This document shows, in pieces, positions 5,831-7,539 of a stretch of 7,539 bases of DNA; position 1 is the first letter of the stretch, and every line of letters starts with the position of its first letter. Made by a program: the position numbers and the translations under genes. Under the pieces are notes generated by a model. It was not told the origin of the DNA, ran no database searches, and saw nothing but the letters and a program-made list of their open reading frames with translations. The stretch is from assembly GCA_002405445.1 (NCBI GenBank), contig DHLV01000294.1, forward strand, positions 404 through 7,942. The letters are read 5' to 3'. This DNA comes from Flammeovirgaceae bacterium UBA4659. Lineage in GTDB: Bacteria > Bacteroidota > Bacteroidia > Cytophagales > Cyclobacteriaceae.

Positions 5831-7231
5831 ATGCAATACAACGTCATTGTCATTGGTTCGGGCCCGGGTGGGTATGTCGCTGCCATTCGGTGCGCACAAC
5901 TTGGCATGAAAACAGCCATTGTGGAAAAATATAACACACTGGGTGGTACCTGCCTCAATGTCGGATGCATTCCTTCTAAAGCCCTGCTTGATTCGTCTGA
6001 ACATTTCCATAACGCTGCACATACTTTCAAAGAACATGGCGTTGATATCTCGGAACCAAAGGCAAATATCAAGCAAATGATTACCCGAAAGGCAGGCGTG
6101 GTGAAAGCCAACGTAGACGGTATAGCATTCTTAATGAAGAAAAACAAAATTGATGTGCACACCGGTGTTGGCGCCTTTTTAGATAGGAATACCGTTAGTG
6201 TAACGGCTGCTGATGGCAAAACGTCCAACATCACCGCAGACAGTATTATTATCGCTACCGGCTCGAAGCCGACTCCCCTGCCTTTTGCACCATTCGATAA
6301 AAAGAGAATTATCTCAAGTACAGAAGCATTGGAACTTCAAGAAATCCCCGGGCACCTCATTGTTGTTGGTGGCGGTGTGATAGGGATGGAACTGGGCTCA
6401 GTATATGCACGCATCGGCTCAAAAGTCTCTGTAGTCGAGTTCATGGACAGCTTAATCCCTACGATGGATGCCACCATGGGCAAGGAATTACAGAAGGCCA
6501 CCAAAAAACTAGGTATCGATTTTTACCTCGGCCATCAAGTGACAGCCGTGGAAAACAAAGGTAAGGAAGTTGTGTTGAAGGCAGAGCCGAAAAGCGGTGG
6601 AGCTGGCATTGAGTTAAAAGGCGATTATTGTTTGGTGAGTGTGGGCCGCAGGCCTTACACCGATGGTCTCGGATTGGAAAAAGTTGGCATTGAGCTAGAC
6701 CGAGGTAAAATTGTAGTAGACGACCACTTGAAGACCAAGGTGGACAACATATATGCCATTGGTGATGTGATCCGTGGTGCTATGCTCGCGCACAAAGCCG
6801 AAGAAGAAGGTGTGTATGTTGCCGAGCGATTGGCAGGGCAGAAGCCTCATATCAATTACCTGCTGATTCCGGGTGTTGTGTACACTTGGCCTGAAGTGGC
6901 TAGCGTGGGTTACACCGAAGAGCAGTTGAAAGAGCAAGGTCGTGCATATAAGGTTGGCAGTTTTCCATACAGGGCGCTGGGTCGCGCCCGTGCATCGATG
7001 GACTTAGATGGCTTAGTAAAAATATTAGCCGACAAAAATACTGATGAAATTTTAGGTGCCCACATCATTGGCGCCCGTGCTGCCGACATGATTGCCGCAG
7101 GGGTGGTGGCAATGGAATACCGCGCTGCCGCGGAAGATGTGGCCCGTATGAGCCACGCACACCCGACCTACATGGAAGCCTTTAAGGAAGCCTGTTTGGC
7201 AGCAACGGCAAACAGACCGATTCACATGTAG
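5831..7231 (+). CDS. lpd: Dihydrolipoyl dehydrogenase (E3 component), FAD-dependent
   Basis: E3 is a cytoplasmic homodimeric flavoprotein that reoxidises the dihydrolipoyl arm of E2 and reduces NAD+. The product has 466 residues, the normal length. The N-terminal FAD-binding Rossmann motif is VIVIGSGPGGYVAAI (5-19). The redox-active disulfide lies in GGTCLNVGCIPSKALL (Cys41/Cys46). The NAD-binding Rossmann motif is VVGGGVIGMELGS (178-190). The second FAD contact is NIYAIGDV (306-313). The C-terminal dimerisation domain ends with the catalytic HAHPTYMEA (442-450; His444 and Glu449). No essential residue appears to be missing. The ATG at 5831 is the first plausible start and places the FAD motif at the usual distance; no Shine-Dalgarno is evident. 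It follows sucB by 29 A/T-rich bases, so co-transcription with sucAB is likely, giving a complete 2-oxoglutarate dehydrogenase operon. It may also serve other lipoyl enzymes (pyruvate dehydrogenase, glycine cleavage), which cannot be judged here. No obvious terminator follows. Confidence 0.97.
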   Translation: MQYNVIVIGSGPGGYVAAIRCAQLGMKTAIVEKYNTLGGTCLNVGCIPSKALLDSSEHFHNAAHTFKEHGVDISEPKANIKQMITRKAGVVKANVDGIAFLMKKNKIDVHTGVGAFLDRNTVSVTAADGKTSNITADSIIIATGSKPTPLPFAPFDKKRIISSTEALELQEIPGHLIVVGGGVIGMELGSVYARIGSKVSVVEFMDSLIPTMDATMGKELQKATKKLGIDFYLGHQVTAVENKGKEVVLKAEPKSGGAGIELKGDYCLVSVGRRPYTDGLGLEKVGIELDRGKIVVDDHLKTKVDNIYAIGDVIRGAMLAHKAEEEGVYVAERLAGQKPHINYLLIPGVVYTWPEVASVGYTEEQLKEQGRAYKVGSFPYRALGRARASMDLDGLVKILADKNTDEILGAHIIGARAADMIAAGVVAMEYRAAAEDVARMSHAHPTYMEAFKEACLAATANRPIHM

Positions 7232-7442
7232 CGCTTGTCTTAAAAATGGTGTGTTCAGATATTTGCGTATTACGCATGGCCGATTTTGAAGTCAATGCCC
7301 AGCGTGAGTTTAGGCAAAAAATCAAGCTTGGCAAAATAGCACCAGGCGCAGGAAATTTCCGGAGGGTATTCGTGAGATGCGCCCCAGTATCCTTTTTAGC
7401 GGCACCTTAACCAAGTGAGCAAAACCTGACATCAGACACCAT
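7232..7442. other. Intergenic stretch after lpd with no supported gene
   Basis: I see no convincing gene here. A 54-codon plus-strand frame (7246-7410, ATG to TAA) has no family resemblance I can recognise and no ribosome site. On the minus strand a 41-codon stretch bounded by stops reads GYWGASHEYPPE, then YFAKLDFLPKLTLGIDFKIGHA with a TAA at 7278-7280. It resembles a coding C-terminus but has no start. A second minus frame starts MSGFAHLVKVPLKRILG (ATG at 7427-7429) and runs 36 codons. Several frames being open together suggests non-coding sequence, a decayed gene or a dispersed repeat. Short palindromes are present: TGCGTATTACGCA (7264-7276), CAAGCTTG (7323-7330) and GGAAATTTCC (7351-7360). 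The arms GGCGCA/TGCGCC (7345-7350 and 7378-7383) form an inverted repeat. None has the form of a clear terminator for lpd. Confidence 0.5.
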
Positions 7443-7538
7443 CTACTTGTGTTTCGATTTTTGTAAAAGCTGAAAATTTTCTTCGGTGGTTTGTGCACCA
7501 GGAGTGTGGGTTAAACCTTCTTCCTGAGTTCCTCGCTG
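7443..7538 (-). CDS. Possible 3' end of a convergent minus-strand gene (partial, uncertain frame)
   Basis: A minus-strand frame enters from the window edge and stops with TAG at 7443-7445. Its 31 residues read QRGTQEEGLTHTPGAQ, then TTEENFQLLQKSKHK, a hydrophilic composition that could be a real C-terminus. A competing frame ends SEELRKKV with a TAA at 7511-7513 and is equally plausible; a third is open to 7432. Too little is visible to decide or to assign a function. If real, the gene converges on lpd. Confidence 0.2.
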   Translation of the reverse strand, partial: QRGTQEEGLTHTPGAQTTEENFQLLQKSKHK

Positions 7539-7539
7539 G

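Noticed and set aside
5821..6234. 137-codon open frame antisense to the start of lpd
   Set aside because: It lies opposite the conserved FAD and disulfide motifs of lpd and has no family features.
7264..7276. TGCGTATTACGCA palindrome as an lpd terminator
   Set aside because: The RNA stem would be only about 4 base pairs with a 5-base loop, and no U-tract follows.

Overview
The window looks like ordinary core-metabolism chromosome from a member of the Bacteroidota, most likely Cytophagales or a close relative. Four things point there. The divergent intergenic region carries promoter boxes of the Bacteroidota form TAnnTTTG. Most genes lack a usable Shine-Dalgarno sequence and have A/T-rich leaders. 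Ribosomal protein S16 has the long charged, Ala-rich tail seen in this phylum. The S16 core also reads [14 protein letters not shown] where most bacteria have a KK-PFY-type sequence. The lineage is inferred from these features; no database search was possible.

Left part, minus strand (1-1258): an rpsP-rimM-trmD operon encoding ribosomal protein S16, the 30S maturation factor RimM and the tRNA m1G37 methyltransferase TrmD. TrmD is cut by the window edge after 56 residues. A strong hairpin followed by a U-tract lies between rpsP and rimM and probably lowers transcription of the two low-abundance enzymes relative to S16. rimM and trmD lie in one reading frame, separated only by a TGA and one further codon.

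Middle (1259-1506): a 248-base divergent control region with a good promoter for rpsP and a -7 box for the sucA operon.

Right part, plus strand (1507-7231): sucA-sucB-lpd, with gaps of 26 and 29 bases. These encode all three components of the 2-oxoglutarate dehydrogenase complex. E1o (ThDP enzyme) decarboxylates 2-oxoglutarate and loads succinyl onto the lipoyl arm of E2o. E2o transfers it to CoA. E3 (dihydrolipoamide dehydrogenase) reoxidises the lipoyl group with NAD+. The E2 has two tandem lipoyl domains instead of the single one of E. coli SucB.

The last 308 bases (7232-7539) contain no convincing complete gene. The final ~100 bases may hold the 3' end of a convergent minus-strand gene. 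I found no mobile element, CRISPR array, RNA gene or clearly new biological system. The points most worth a second look are the rpsP-rimM attenuator, the doubled lipoyl domain with its internal start option, and the undefined 3' stretch.
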